Assembly (NCBI RefSeq): GCF_002741015.1
Contig: NZ_CP016616.1
Location: 5,048,501-5,112,500, forward strand
Length of the DNA: 64,000 nucleotides
DNA from: Microvirga ossetica
GTDB taxonomy: Bacteria > Pseudomonadota > Alphaproteobacteria > Rhizobiales > Beijerinckiaceae
Direction: 5' to 3'
The notes beneath the pieces are model-generated. The model made no database searches, was not told the DNA's origin, and saw only the letters and a program-made list of their open reading frames with translations. Position numbers and translations under genes: made by a program. Positions 35,758 to 44,959 of this stretch are shown here, one piece after another. Numbering within the stretch: the stretch's first letter is position 1; the number at the start of each line of letters is the position of its first letter.

Positions 35758-36623
35758 TGTTCGACGCGGTCCTTCAAGCCCTTGTCAACGGCCTGATCGC
35801 CGGAGCGCTCCTGGCAATTCCGGCGCTTGGCTTCAGCGCCATTTTTGCGGTGTTGCGTTTCCCGAATTTCGCAATCGGTGCGCTGGCTACGGCCGGCGCA
35901 TACGTCGCCTGGATCGCGAACGTCACCTTCGGGCTCCCGATCGTCGCGGCGATCGTCGTTGCCTTCGTGAGCGCGGCGATCTTCGGGGCGGCGCTTGAGT
36001 ACGGAGCGCTGGAACGTCTTGGACGGGGCGGTGCGCTGATGAAGGCCATCGGATCGCTTGCCATGGCGATGGTGATCGAGAACGTCGTTCGCTTTTTCTT
36101 CGGCAACGATTTGAGGGCGTTCGACCTTCCATTGGCTCGCGATCTTGTCTTCGGCCCGATCCGGATCGGGCCGCAGCAGATCACCAACTTCATCTTCGCT
36201 CTTGCGATCATGGTTGCGGTCTGGGCCTTTCTGTCGTTCTCGTCGCTCGGACGCTCGATGCGGGCGGTTGCCGACAATGCCGACCTGGCGCGCTTGAAAG
36301 GCATCAACCCTCGCTTGATCGCGCTGGTCACTGTCGCGGTCGGCAGCGGCTTATGCGGCGTCGGAGGCACGCTCATCGGCCTGGATACGTCCATCGATCC
36401 TCTCCTGGGCGGACGCGTGCTCCTGTCGGTGTTCGCCGCCGCGGTTCTGGGTGGGCTCGGGAGCATTCCCGGCGCTGTGGCGGGTGCCTTTGTCATCGGT
36501 ATCGTGGAAGAGTTCACGGTGCTTGCGCTGGCTCCCGCGTATCGCCTCGCCGTCGGCTTCATCGTCATCCTTGTGGTGCTCGTGATACGGCCTTCGGGTC
36601 TCCTCGGTAGCAAGGCGGGCTGA
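35757..36623 (+). CDS. livH: branched-chain-type ABC permease LivH, set 1 (288 aa)
   Basis: Start ATG shares a base with the preceding stop (TGATG); a GTG one codon earlier is possible. About eight membrane segments. LivH features: ALVNGLIAGALLAIPALGFS, a cytoplasmic GRSMRAVADNADLARLKGIN loop that contacts the ATPases, LGGLGSIPGAVAGAFVIGIV and the end VIRPSGLLG. Inner-membrane channel with LivM. Confidence 0.92.
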   Translation: MFDAVLQALVNGLIAGALLAIPALGFSAIFAVLRFPNFAIGALATAGAYVAWIANVTFGLPIVAAIVVAFVSAAIFGAALEYGALERLGRGGALMKAIGSLAMAMVIENVVRFFFGNDLRAFDLPLARDLVFGPIRIGPQQITNFIFALAIMVAVWAFLSFSSLGRSMRAVADNADLARLKGINPRLIALVTVAVGSGLCGVGGTLIGLDTSIDPLLGGRVLLSVFAAAVLGGLGSIPGAVAGAFVIGIVEEFTVLALAPAYRLAVGFIVILVVLVIRPSGLLGSKAG

Positions 36624-36627
36624 CAAC

Positions 36628-37527
36628 ATGCTGACCTATATCCTGTTCATGCTGGTCGTCGGCTCGATCTATGCGCTGTTGGCGCAGAGCCTCATGCTGT
36701 CCTGGGGACTGGCGGGGCTTGTCAATCTCGGCCTTGCCGGGTTCTTTGCGGTCGGCGCCTATGCTTCGGCGATGCTCACAACATGGGAGCAAGTGCCGAT
36801 CCTGGTCGGCGTTTTCGCGGCCGTGCTGGCCGGAGGTTTCGCGGGCCTGCTGGTGTGCTTCTCGACCCTTCGCCTGCGGGACGACTACCTCGCGATCGTG
36901 ACGCTCGGCTTTGCCGAAATCGTGCGGATCGTGGCCTCGAACGAAGTCTGGCTCACCGGAGGCACCGATGGCATCTCCGGCGTTCCGGTCATGATCGCCC
37001 GTGACACGGGAATCTGGTTCCATCTCGGGACCCTGTTGATCACCGTCGCGGCCGTTGTCCTGGTCTACGTGCTTCAGCGCAGGCTTCTCGCGTCTCCATG
37101 GGGACGAGCGTTGCGCGCTGTCCGAGAGGACCAGACCGTTGCCTCCGTGGCAGGCAAAAGCATCGTGCGCTTCAAGGCCCAAGCCTTCTCCCTCGCAGCT
37201 GCGATCGCGGGTCTGGCAGGTGCGCTCTACGGCCACTACACAAGCTATGTCGCTCCGGATCAGTTCCAGCCTCTGATCACGATCTATATTTTCCTCGCGG
37301 TCACAGCCGGTGGAAACGCCCGTCCGGCGGGTGCGGTGCTGGGTGCCTATCTTCTCATCGCCTTTCTTGAGGCGACACGTTTTCTTGCCGAGATCGCTCC
37401 AGGGGTAACGGCCCTGCAAGCCGCCGCCCTTCGCGAAATCGCCGTCGGCATCGGATTGGTCATCGTGCTGACCTTGCGTCCCGACGGCTTTCTTCCCGAA
37501 CGTTCACAGAAAGCTCCAGCCTCATGA
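36628..37527 (+). CDS. livM: branched-chain-type ABC permease LivM, set 1 (299 aa)
   Basis: Membrane protein with LivM features: LSWGLAGLVNLGLAGFFAVG, LRLRDDYLAIVTLGFAEIVR, the coupling loop GRALRAVREDQTVASVAGKS, GLAGALYGHYTSYVAPDQFQ and the end TLRPDGFLPER. Four bases separate it from livH. Its end overlaps the GAF gene as ATGA, so all belong to one operon. Confidence 0.92.
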   Translation: MLTYILFMLVVGSIYALLAQSLMLSWGLAGLVNLGLAGFFAVGAYASAMLTTWEQVPILVGVFAAVLAGGFAGLLVCFSTLRLRDDYLAIVTLGFAEIVRIVASNEVWLTGGTDGISGVPVMIARDTGIWFHLGTLLITVAAVVLVYVLQRRLLASPWGRALRAVREDQTVASVAGKSIVRFKAQAFSLAAAIAGLAGALYGHYTSYVAPDQFQPLITIYIFLAVTAGGNARPAGAVLGAYLLIAFLEATRFLAEIAPGVTALQAAALREIAVGIGLVIVLTLRPDGFLPERSQKAPAS

Positions 37528-38018
37528 ACAACCAATTGCTTCAGGCCTATCTCTCGGTCACCGACGCGATCGCGCAGGACGCTTCGCCTGAGGCGGCGTA
37601 CCGTGCCGTCGAGAAGGCCATCGGCGACCTGATCGGCCATCGTCTCTTTACCATCCTCGTGCGCTGCGAGGGCGGCGAGGAGGTGGAGCGGGTCTACTCG
37701 TCACAGCCGGAAGCCTACCCGGTGCAAGGCCGCAAGCGCATGGGACCTACCCCCTGGGGCGATCTCGTGCTGGCGCGCAAGCAGACCTTCCTCGGTCGCG
37801 ACAAAGAAGCGATCCGCTGGGCTTTCCCCGACCATGAGCTGATCGAGAGCCTCGGGCTCGGCTGCGTCATCAACGTGTCCGTGCAGGAGGGCGGGGAGAT
37901 CCTCGGGACCCTGAACGTCCTGGACGAGGAGGGGGCCTATGCGAGCGAGGATCAGGTCGCCGTCGTCCGCTCCTTCACGCCGCTGCTCATTTCCGCCCTG
38001 ATGAAAGCCCGCAAGTAA
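37524..38018 (+). CDS. GAF domain protein in the transporter operon (164 aa)
   Basis: A single GAF domain fills the protein: DASPEAAYRAVEKAIGDLIG, HRLFTILVRCEGGEEVERVY, SLGLGCVINVSVQEGGEILG, LNVLDEEGAYASEDQVAVVR. No output domain. Similar stand-alone GAF proteins occur beside amidohydrolase and HAAT transporter genes; they may bind the substrate or a related ligand, but no activity is established. Coupled to livM by ATGA overlap. Confidence 0.85.
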   Translation: MNNQLLQAYLSVTDAIAQDASPEAAYRAVEKAIGDLIGHRLFTILVRCEGGEEVERVYSSQPEAYPVQGRKRMGPTPWGDLVLARKQTFLGRDKEAIRWAFPDHELIESLGLGCVINVSVQEGGEILGTLNVLDEEGAYASEDQVAVVRSFTPLLISALMKARK

Positions 38019-38044
38019 AAACCATTGCTCATAGGAGACATGCG

Positions 38045-39283
38045 TTGTCCGCTATCCTGTTCAAGAACGCCAGCATCCTCGACGGACGCAGAAACGAAGC
38101 TCTTGCCGACCACAACGTTCTCGTGGAGAACGGAGAGATCCGTGAGGTGTCCGATGGCCCAATCACGGCTTCGTCCGCCCGCGTGATCGACCTCGCCGGC
38201 AAGACCTTGATGCCAGGCCTGATCGATTGCCACGTTCACGTCATCGCCACGGTTGCCAATCTCGGCGCCAACGCCGAGTTGCCGAACACGCTCGTGGCGC
38301 TGCGTTCCGCCAAGATCATGCGCGAGATGTTGATGCGCGGCTTCACCACCGTCCGCGACCTGGGCGGCGCCGATCATGGTCTCGTCATGGCGATCGAGGA
38401 GGGGCTTATCGAGGCTCCGCGCCTCGTCATCTGCGGCAAGGCCCTCTCGCAAACCGGCGGCCACACCGATTACCGCGGCCGGTACCATGCCCGCAACGTC
38501 GACTACTATGCGGACAAGGCCGGTAGCCTCGGTCGGGTCGTCGATGGTGTGGACGATGTTCGCCGGGCTGCCCGCGAGGAGATCAAGGCCGGTGCCCAGT
38601 TCATCAAGATCATGGCCAATGGCGGTGTGTCGTCGCCGACGGATCCGATCGCATTCCTCGGCTTGTCCGCGGACGAGATCCGCGCTGCGGTCGAGGAGGC
38701 GCGCAACGCGCAAACCTATGTGGCCGCCCACCTTTACACGGACGAGGCCATCCGCAGGGCGGTGGAGCTCGGGGTCGAATCCATAGAGCACGGCAACCTG
38801 ATCTCGGCTGAAACGGCGCGGCTCGCGAAGGAAAAAGGCGCTTATGTGGTGCCGACCAATGTGACGTTTGATTATCTTGCCAAGGAAGGCGCTTCCTTCG
38901 GCCTGCCGCCTGAGTCAGTCGCCAAGATCGAGGACGTGCGCAGCCAGGGTCTTGCTGCACTTCAAACGCTGCACGATGCAGGCGTCATGATGGCATACGG
39001 CTCGGATCTTCTCGGGGAGATGCACCAGCATCAATCCGATGAGTTCATCCTGCGCGGTGAGGTGCTGCCTGCAATCGAGGTCATCCGCTCCGCCACGATC
39101 AATGCCGCCAAGGTCGTCAAGCAAGAGGGGAAGCTCGGTGTGGTCGAGGCCGGCGCCCATGCGGATCTCATCGTCGTCGACGGCGATCCCTTGAAGGACC
39201 TGTCGGTTCTGACTGGCCAAGGGCGGCGTATGCCGGCGATCATGAGAGCAGGACGCTTCGTGAAGGATGAGCTGGCAGCTTGA
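38045..39283 (+). CDS. metal-dependent amidohydrolase, imidazolonepropionase-like (412 aa)
   Basis: TTG start at 38045 preceded by AGGAGACATGCG. The amidohydrolase barrel has the first metal motif HVH (LIDCHVHV, about 60-66), FIKIMANGGV with the bridging Lys, AAHLYTDEA and IEHGNLI supplying histidines, and GSDLLGEMHQHQSDEF with the catalytic Asp. Closest by pattern to prolidase/imidazolonepropionase-like amidohydrolases that cleave cyclic amides or dipeptides. No signal peptide; cytoplasmic. It is the likely first catabolic step for the compound imported by the flanking transporters (inference). Confidence 0.9.
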   Translation: MSAILFKNASILDGRRNEALADHNVLVENGEIREVSDGPITASSARVIDLAGKTLMPGLIDCHVHVIATVANLGANAELPNTLVALRSAKIMREMLMRGFTTVRDLGGADHGLVMAIEEGLIEAPRLVICGKALSQTGGHTDYRGRYHARNVDYYADKAGSLGRVVDGVDDVRRAAREEIKAGAQFIKIMANGGVSSPTDPIAFLGLSADEIRAAVEEARNAQTYVAAHLYTDEAIRRAVELGVESIEHGNLISAETARLAKEKGAYVVPTNVTFDYLAKEGASFGLPPESVAKIEDVRSQGLAALQTLHDAGVMMAYGSDLLGEMHQHQSDEFILRGEVLPAIEVIRSATINAAKVVKQEGKLGVVEAGAHADLIVVDGDPLKDLSVLTGQGRRMPAIMRAGRFVKDELAA

Positions 39284-39432
39284 TCGACGGAGCCTGCCGA
39301 TCCGGCCGGACGACCCGTCCGGCCGGACCGCCGCCCTTGGATCGCCCTTGGGCCTTGCGCCCGGCCGCTTCGGCAATGCGCCTCGTGCGGCGACGTCGTT
39401 CCGGAATGCTCGCAACATAGGAGAAACCTGAG

Positions 39433-40152
39433 ATGCGTCTAACCGATTTCAAGGTTCTGACCTTCGACTGTTACGGAACTCTGATCGACTGGGAAAGCGG
39501 GATGGTCGAAGCCCTGAAGCCCCTCACCAGCATGACGGATCGGCCTCTCACGCGGAACGAAAATCTGGAGGCTCATGCGCGCCATGAGTCGTCGCAGCAG
39601 CGGCAGACGCCGTCGATGCTCTACCGGGATCTCTTGAGCGTTGTCTACAAACGCCTCGCCGAGGAATGGGGCGTCCCTGCCTCCCACGAGGAATGCGCGG
39701 TCTATGGTCGCTCCGTTCGCAACTGGCCGGCTTTCCCGGACTCCTCCGACGCGCTCCAGTATCTCAAAAAGCACTACAAGCTTGCGATCCTGTCGAATGT
39801 CGACAACGAGACATTCAGCCACAGCAATCGGCGGCTTAAGGTTGAATTCGATGCCATCTTCACCGCGGAGGACATCGGATCGTACAAACCTAGCCTGCGG
39901 AATTTCGAGTACATGCTCGAAAAGCTTCAGGGCATTGGGCTTGCCAGGACCGACATCCTTCATACGGCGGAAAGTCTGTTCCACGATCACAAGCCGGCCA
40001 ACGATATGGGGCTTGCATCATGTTGGATTTTCCGGCGCAAGCAGGAGACGGGCTTCGGAGCCACTATGGATCCGGGCGAAACGCCAAGTTACGACTTTCA
40101 GTTCACTAGCATGGCCGAATTGGCAAATGCGCATCGGGAGCAAGTCCGCTGA
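39433..40152 (+). CDS. HAD hydrolase, haloacid dehalogenase type II-like (239 aa)
   Basis: Starts after AGGAGAAACCTGAG. Motif I FDCYGTLIDWE with nucleophile Asp (residue 11), motif II LSNVDNETF, motif III Lys in IGSYKPSLRNFEYML, and motif IV HTAESLFHDHKPANDMGLAS. This matches haloacid dehalogenase type II and related HAD proteins; an actual dehalogenase would use the Asp to displace halide, but many relatives are phosphatases. Lies between the amidohydrolase and transporter 2, suggesting a shared catabolic substrate. Confidence 0.88.
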   Translation: MRLTDFKVLTFDCYGTLIDWESGMVEALKPLTSMTDRPLTRNENLEAHARHESSQQRQTPSMLYRDLLSVVYKRLAEEWGVPASHEECAVYGRSVRNWPAFPDSSDALQYLKKHYKLAILSNVDNETFSHSNRRLKVEFDAIFTAEDIGSYKPSLRNFEYMLEKLQGIGLARTDILHTAESLFHDHKPANDMGLASCWIFRRKQETGFGATMDPGETPSYDFQFTSMAELANAHREQVR

Positions 40153-40360
40153 TGCCAAACCTGGCAACGCGATTGACCCTTGAGAACGGAGACGGGAACG
40201 TTCGTTCCAGACACGTATCGGGACATCGCTGCCGGTATCGGATGCACCTGCGGCTCCGTCCCGGCTCTCCGACCAATGCTCCCGGATGCCGGCCACATCG
40301 AAACGCAGTCACTCCAACAAGAACGAGCTCCACACCTAGAGCACCAGAAAGGGAACCCAC

Positions 40361-41581
40361 ATGACCCACACCCGCCGGCAATTCATAGGTACGATCGGCG
40401 CCGCTACGGCGCTGATTGGTGCTCCGTCCATCCTTCGTGCGCAGGGCCAGGGCACATTCCGGATCGGAGCGCTCTGCCCGGTCACAGGATCCGGCAGCCC
40501 GTTTGGTTCCGGTATGCAGAAGATGATCATCGCGGCAGCCGAGGCGGTGAACGCCGCCGGCGGCGCCGCCGGGCGCAAGATCGAGATCGTTTCCGAAGAT
40601 ACCCAGACGAGCCCTCAGGCTGCAGTGCTGGCGGCGAAGAAGCTCATCGACGTCAACAAGGTTCAGGCGGTTCTCGGAACCTGGTCGTCCGGAGTTTCGC
40701 TCGCGGTGGTCCCGTTGACCAATGACGCCAACATCATCCTCATGAACACGTCCGGCGCGCCGGCACTCTCCGTGCCTCCCGCAAATTCCAAGGGACTGTC
40801 CTATCGGTTCCAAGCAACCAACGACCGCTTCGGTCGCGCATTTGCTGAGATCTGCGAAAAGGAAGGGTTCAAGCGGCCCGCCACCATGGCCTTCAACAAT
40901 GCTTCCGGAATCGGCAACACGGAAGGCTTCCGCAAAGCCTGGGAGGCCAAGGGCCACAAGGTCGTCGAAAGCGTCGTGTACGAGCCAAACCAGCCGACCT
41001 ATCGCTCAGAGCTGCAAAAAGTCCTGGCCGCGAACCCTGATGTGATCGTCACGGGCTCGTACCTGGCCGACACCACAATCATCATGCGCGAGTGGTATCA
41101 GAGCGGCGAGCCGGTCAAGTGGGTCATGCCGGGTTGGGCCGCCAGCCCCGACCTCGTGAAGGCGGTCGGCCCCGACGTCGTCGAGGGGATTATCTCGGTC
41201 GACTCGGTCTCGAACGAGAATGCTCCGTCCTACAAGGCCTATGACGAGGCTTACCGGAAGGCGACGGGGCAGCCGGGGCAGTCGAACGTGTATGCGGCCA
41301 TGACCTGGGACATGGTGCACGCCCTGGCGCTGGCGATCGAGGCGGCCAATAGCACGGACACGGCCGCCATCAACGCCAAGATCCGTGAGGTTTCCAATCC
41401 CGCGGGGCAGCAGGTTTATACCTATGTGGAGGCCAAGGAGGCGCTGAAGAAGGGCAAGATCAACTTCGAAGGTGCCTCTTCGGTGCTTGATTTCGACCAG
41501 TACGGCGATGTGACGCCCGACTTCGGCGTCTTCTTCATCGAGGGCGGTCAGCTCAACCGCCGCTATGTCGTCAAGATCTAG
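40361..41581 (+). CDS. periplasmic substrate-binding protein, set 2 (406 aa)
   Basis: The start follows AGAAAGGGAACCCAC. Tat-like signal THTRRQFIGTIGAATALIG. Type I fold: FRIGALCPVTGSGSPFGSGM, AAEAVNAAGGAAGRKIEIVS, EDTQTSPQAAVLAAKKLIDV, VLGTWSSGVSLAVVPLTND. The C-terminal lobe (VYAAMTWDMVHALALAIEAA) differs from the set 1 protein, so a related but different ligand is likely. First gene of transporter 2. Confidence 0.92.
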   Translation: MTHTRRQFIGTIGAATALIGAPSILRAQGQGTFRIGALCPVTGSGSPFGSGMQKMIIAAAEAVNAAGGAAGRKIEIVSEDTQTSPQAAVLAAKKLIDVNKVQAVLGTWSSGVSLAVVPLTNDANIILMNTSGAPALSVPPANSKGLSYRFQATNDRFGRAFAEICEKEGFKRPATMAFNNASGIGNTEGFRKAWEAKGHKVVESVVYEPNQPTYRSELQKVLAANPDVIVTGSYLADTTIIMREWYQSGEPVKWVMPGWAASPDLVKAVGPDVVEGIISVDSVSNENAPSYKAYDEAYRKATGQPGQSNVYAAMTWDMVHALALAIEAANSTDTAAINAKIREVSNPAGQQVYTYVEAKEALKKGKINFEGASSVLDFDQYGDVTPDFGVFFIEGGQLNRRYVVKI

Positions 41582-41668
41582 CGGCCGCTTCCCACGCCCG
41601 GCTCGGTCCACCGAGCCGGGTGCTGCCATGGGTCCCTCGGCAGAGAGGCCCCCGTTTGTAGGTTGTCC

Positions 41669-42532
41669 ATGTTCTATGCCCAGCTCCTTGTGAACGGTCT
41701 GGTCCAGGGCCTCGTCATCGGCTTGGCGGCCCTGTCGATCACGCTCGTGTTCGGAATCGCCCGGTTTCCGAATGCAGCCACCGGCGACTTCATGACCTTC
41801 GGTGCCTACGCGGCGCTATCCGCCCATAAAGCGACCGGATCAATCGCGATGGGGGGCTTGGCCGCCATCATCGCGACCGGCGTGGTCTCCCTTTTGGCCT
41901 ACCTGGCAGTGTTCCGTCGCCTGGCCGAGCGATCTGTTGTCGCGCTGTTGGTGGCGTCGATCGGCATTGCCTTTTTCATCCGGGCGGTCCTGGGCGTTGC
42001 CTTCGGGCACAGCCAACAGGTCTTTCAGGTTCCGCTGTCGCGTCCCTATGTATTCGGCGGCGTCAGGATTACGCCCCTTGACCTGCAGTTGGCTCTCGTG
42101 GCTCTGGCGGCTCTCGCGCTCGTCTTTGCAATCCTGTACCTGACGCCCATTGGACGTCAGATGCGGGCCGTCGCGGACAACCGCGACCTTGCGCGAGTCT
42201 CCGGCATTCGGCCGGATCGCGTGATGATCGCGCTCTGGCTGCTCGCGGGGAGCGTGGCGGGTATCGCCGGCATGATGCTGGGAATCAAGACGATCGTCAC
42301 TCCGGAATTCGGCTGGGAGATGCTGCTCCCCGCCTTCACGGCGGCCATCCTAGGCGGCATCGGGTCCCCGGTCGGCGCCGTTGTTGCCGGCCTGATCCTG
42401 GGCGTGGTGCAGGAGGTTTCAACCCCGCTCGTCGGCTTCACCTACAAGATCGCCGTGGCCTTCATCATCATGCTGGCCGTGCTTCTCGTACGGCCGCGGG
42501 GCCTGTTCGGCCGACTGGAAGGAGCACGCTGA
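41669..42532 (+). CDS. livH: branched-chain-type ABC permease LivH, set 2 (287 aa)
   Basis: ATG at 41669; a TTG two codons upstream is possible. Membrane protein with LVNGLVQGLVIGLAALSITL, VFGIARFPNAATGDFMTFGA, coupling loop GRQMRAVADNRDLARVSGIR and the end LLVRPRGLFGRLEG. The stop overlaps the livM ATG as TGATG. Forms the channel of transporter 2 with LivM. Confidence 0.92.
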   Translation: MFYAQLLVNGLVQGLVIGLAALSITLVFGIARFPNAATGDFMTFGAYAALSAHKATGSIAMGGLAAIIATGVVSLLAYLAVFRRLAERSVVALLVASIGIAFFIRAVLGVAFGHSQQVFQVPLSRPYVFGGVRITPLDLQLALVALAALALVFAILYLTPIGRQMRAVADNRDLARVSGIRPDRVMIALWLLAGSVAGIAGMMLGIKTIVTPEFGWEMLLPAFTAAILGGIGSPVGAVVAGLILGVVQEVSTPLVGFTYKIAVAFIIMLAVLLVRPRGLFGRLEGAR

Positions 42533-43416
42533 TGGAAGCCTACTTCATCGCGATCGGCATCATTGCCCTCATCTATGTGATCCTGAGCCTGGGCCTGACG
42601 CTGCAGTATGGCCTGACAGGCTTGATCAACTTCGGGCACGTCGGCTTCTTTGCGATCGGGGCATATACCAGTGCTCTGCTGGCCCTGAAAGGCGTGCCGT
42701 TGGTTTTCAGTTTTGCGGCCGCTGCCGCCCTGGCCGGTCTCGCCGCCTGGCCGATCGGCCTCGTGTCGCTTCGGCTGCGGGACGATTATTTCGCGATCGT
42801 CACGCTCGGGTTCTCCGAAGTGGTCAGGATCGTCATAACGAGCGAGAGGTGGCTGACAAACGGTGTCCAGGGCGTCCCCGGCATCCCGCGGCTCTATGAC
42901 AGCCTGGGGGGATCCGTTGCTCAATTGGCCGTCTTGGTCACGGTCTTGGCCGTAACCCTCGTAGGCGTGTGGATAATCCGTCGCATCGCGGGCTCTCCGT
43001 TCGGGCGCCTCATCGAAGCCATTCGCGACAACGAGGAGGCCGTGCAGGCACTCGGAAAGGATCCGGCCCGGTTCAAGATCCAGGTGCTTGTGGTCGGTGC
43101 CGCGCTTGCCGGGATCGCGGGCGCATTCTACGCCCATTACATCACCTACATCGTCCCGGATCAGTTCATCCCGCTTGTGACATTCTACGTCTGGATGGCG
43201 ATCATCATGGGCGGCGTCGGGCGTGTTTCCGGTGCGATCGTAGGCACCGCCATCCTGATGCTTTTCCTGGAGGGATCGCGCTTCCTGCGCGACATCGTTC
43301 CCGGAGTTTCCGAAGTCGATATGGCCTCGGTGCGCATCGGGGCGGTCGGTCTGCTTTTGGTGTTGTTCATCATGTATCGCCCGCAGGGTCTCATGGGGGA
43401 TTATACGAAGCGATGA
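42532..43416 (+). CDS. livM: branched-chain-type ABC permease LivM, set 2 (294 aa)
   Basis: LivM features: LGLTLQYGLTGLINFGHVGF, LRLRDDYFAIVTLGFSEVVR, coupling loop GRLIEAIRDNEEAVQALGKD, AGAFYAHYITYIVPDQFIPL and IMYRPQGLMGDY. Overlaps livG by ATGA at its end. Membrane partner of LivH in transporter 2. Confidence 0.92.
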   Translation: MEAYFIAIGIIALIYVILSLGLTLQYGLTGLINFGHVGFFAIGAYTSALLALKGVPLVFSFAAAAALAGLAAWPIGLVSLRLRDDYFAIVTLGFSEVVRIVITSERWLTNGVQGVPGIPRLYDSLGGSVAQLAVLVTVLAVTLVGVWIIRRIAGSPFGRLIEAIRDNEEAVQALGKDPARFKIQVLVVGAALAGIAGAFYAHYITYIVPDQFIPLVTFYVWMAIIMGGVGRVSGAIVGTAILMLFLEGSRFLRDIVPGVSEVDMASVRIGAVGLLLVLFIMYRPQGLMGDYTKR

Positions 43417-44171
43417 GCCTTGAGATCCATGACATCAGCAAAGCCTTTGGAGGCTTCCGCGCCCTCGATGGCGTCCGCCTGACCATCGAGACCGGCAGTC
43501 TGTTCGGCATCATTGGTCCCAACGGGGCTGGGAAATCGACCCTGTTCTCTGTCGTGTCGGGTTTCGCTCGCGCCGATGAGGGACAGATCCGGTTGGACGG
43601 ACAGTCCCTCGACAGCCTGTCGCCTCCAGCGCGGGCCCGTGCCGGGATGGTCCGGACATTCCAGGTGCCACGCGAGTTCCGGCACCTGACGGTTCGTGAG
43701 AACCTGATGGCGGCTGCTCCGAAGCAGACGGGGGAAAGCCTGTTGGGCCTCTTCTTTCGTCCGGGCCGGGTGCGTGAGGAGGAGGGGGCGATCGCTGAGC
43801 GTGTCAATGAGACGATCCGCTTTCTTAAACTGAGCGCGGTGGCGGATCAGCCCTCCGGAAAGCTATCGGGAGGTCAGAAGAAGCTGCTGGAACTCGGCCG
43901 GGCGCTGATGGTCGAGCCGCGCCTGATCCTGCTGGACGAACCCTTCGCCGGTGTGAACCCGGTGCTGATCGGCGAAATCATGGAGCGGATTGCCGAACTC
44001 AACACGCGCGGAATTGGCTTTGTCATCATCGAGCACGACCTGGAGGCGCTGACCAGGCTCGTGCCAGAGCTCGCGGTCATGGATCGGGGCAAGGTCCTTG
44101 CGCAGGGTGCGCCGCAGGCGGTGCTCGACGATCCGCTCGTCCGGGAAGCGTATCTGGGAGGTGTCTCGTGA
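43413..44171 (+). CDS. livG: branched-chain-type ABC transporter ATPase LivG, set 2 (252 aa)
   Basis: Walker A GPNGAGKST, FQVPREFRHLTVRENLMAAA, signature LSGGQKKLLELGRALM, Walker B RLILLDEPFAGVNP and IIEHDLEAL. Standard LivG length. The start at 43413 overlaps the livM stop. In set 2 the order is binding protein-H-M-G-F, whereas set 1 is G-F-binding protein-H-M, so the sets are not a simple tandem duplication. Confidence 0.93.
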   Translation: MSLEIHDISKAFGGFRALDGVRLTIETGSLFGIIGPNGAGKSTLFSVVSGFARADEGQIRLDGQSLDSLSPPARARAGMVRTFQVPREFRHLTVRENLMAAAPKQTGESLLGLFFRPGRVREEEGAIAERVNETIRFLKLSAVADQPSGKLSGGQKKLLELGRALMVEPRLILLDEPFAGVNPVLIGEIMERIAELNTRGIGFVIIEHDLEALTRLVPELAVMDRGKVLAQGAPQAVLDDPLVREAYLGGVS

Positions 44172-44878
44172 CGCTGCTGGAAATCGATGAGGTTCGTGGC
44201 GGGTATGCCGAAGTGGATATCCTCAACGGCATTTCGCTCTCGCTGCAAAAAGGAGAGATCCTGACAGTCGCCGGGACGAACGGCGCCGGAAAATCGACGC
44301 TCGCAAAGGCTATTGTCGGGCTTTTGCCCCGCGTGCAGGGTCGAATCGTTTTTGAGGGCGCGGACTTGGCGCCGCTTCCGACCGAGGCTCGCATCGCCCG
44401 CGGCATTGGCTATGTGCCCCAGGTGGCCAACGTGTTCGGATCCCTGAGCATCCTTGAGAACCTGCAGGTCGTCGTCGGGGTAAAGGATCAAGGCAAGCGA
44501 ATTGCTGAATTGTTTGAGGTGTTTCCGCTCCTGCGTGAGCGCAAGCGGACGCGGGCGGGCAGTCTCTCCGGCGGCGAACGTCAGCAGCTTGCGTTTGCAC
44601 GCGCGCTGATGACGCGCCCCCGCCTGATGATCCTCGACGAACCCACGGCGGCTCTTGCGCCGGCGAAGGTCGCGGACGCCTTCGAGCTGATCCACCGGCT
44701 GCCAAACCTCGGGGTTTCGGTGCTCGTGGTCGAGCAGCGGGCCCGCCAGTCGCTTGCGATTTCAGACCGAGGCTGCATCTTGGATGGAGGACAGGTTGCC
44801 CTTGCCGGCAAGGCGGCGAGTTTGCTGGCAGATGACCGAGCAGCCGAGCTCTATCTGGGGCGAGCTACACATGGGTGA
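44168..44878 (+). CDS. livF: branched-chain-type ABC transporter ATPase LivF, set 2 (236 aa)
   Basis: GTG start overlapping the livG stop (GTGTCTCGTGA; stop at 44169-44171). Walker A in GTNGAGKST, with Thr where Pro is usual, GIGYVPQVANVFGSLSILEN, signature LSGGERQQLAFARALM, Walker B LMILDEPTAALAPAK. Last gene of the plus-strand transporter block; no terminator hairpin is visible after it. Confidence 0.92.
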   Translation: MTLLEIDEVRGGYAEVDILNGISLSLQKGEILTVAGTNGAGKSTLAKAIVGLLPRVQGRIVFEGADLAPLPTEARIARGIGYVPQVANVFGSLSILENLQVVVGVKDQGKRIAELFEVFPLLRERKRTRAGSLSGGERQQLAFARALMTRPRLMILDEPTAALAPAKVADAFELIHRLPNLGVSVLVVEQRARQSLAISDRGCILDGGQVALAGKAASLLADDRAAELYLGRATHG

Positions 44879-44959
44879 AGAGCAGGACCGGCTAGGCCGC
44901 TGCGTCACGGATCGCGGTAACGCATCGGACCGTATGCCCTCCCTGTCGCGCCGTAGTTG

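Noticed and set aside
42532..44878. The 1.2-kb forward frame starting at 42969 as a fusion with livG
   Set aside because: Its first part is the out-of-frame shadow of livM; livG starts at 43413 with an ATGA overlap.
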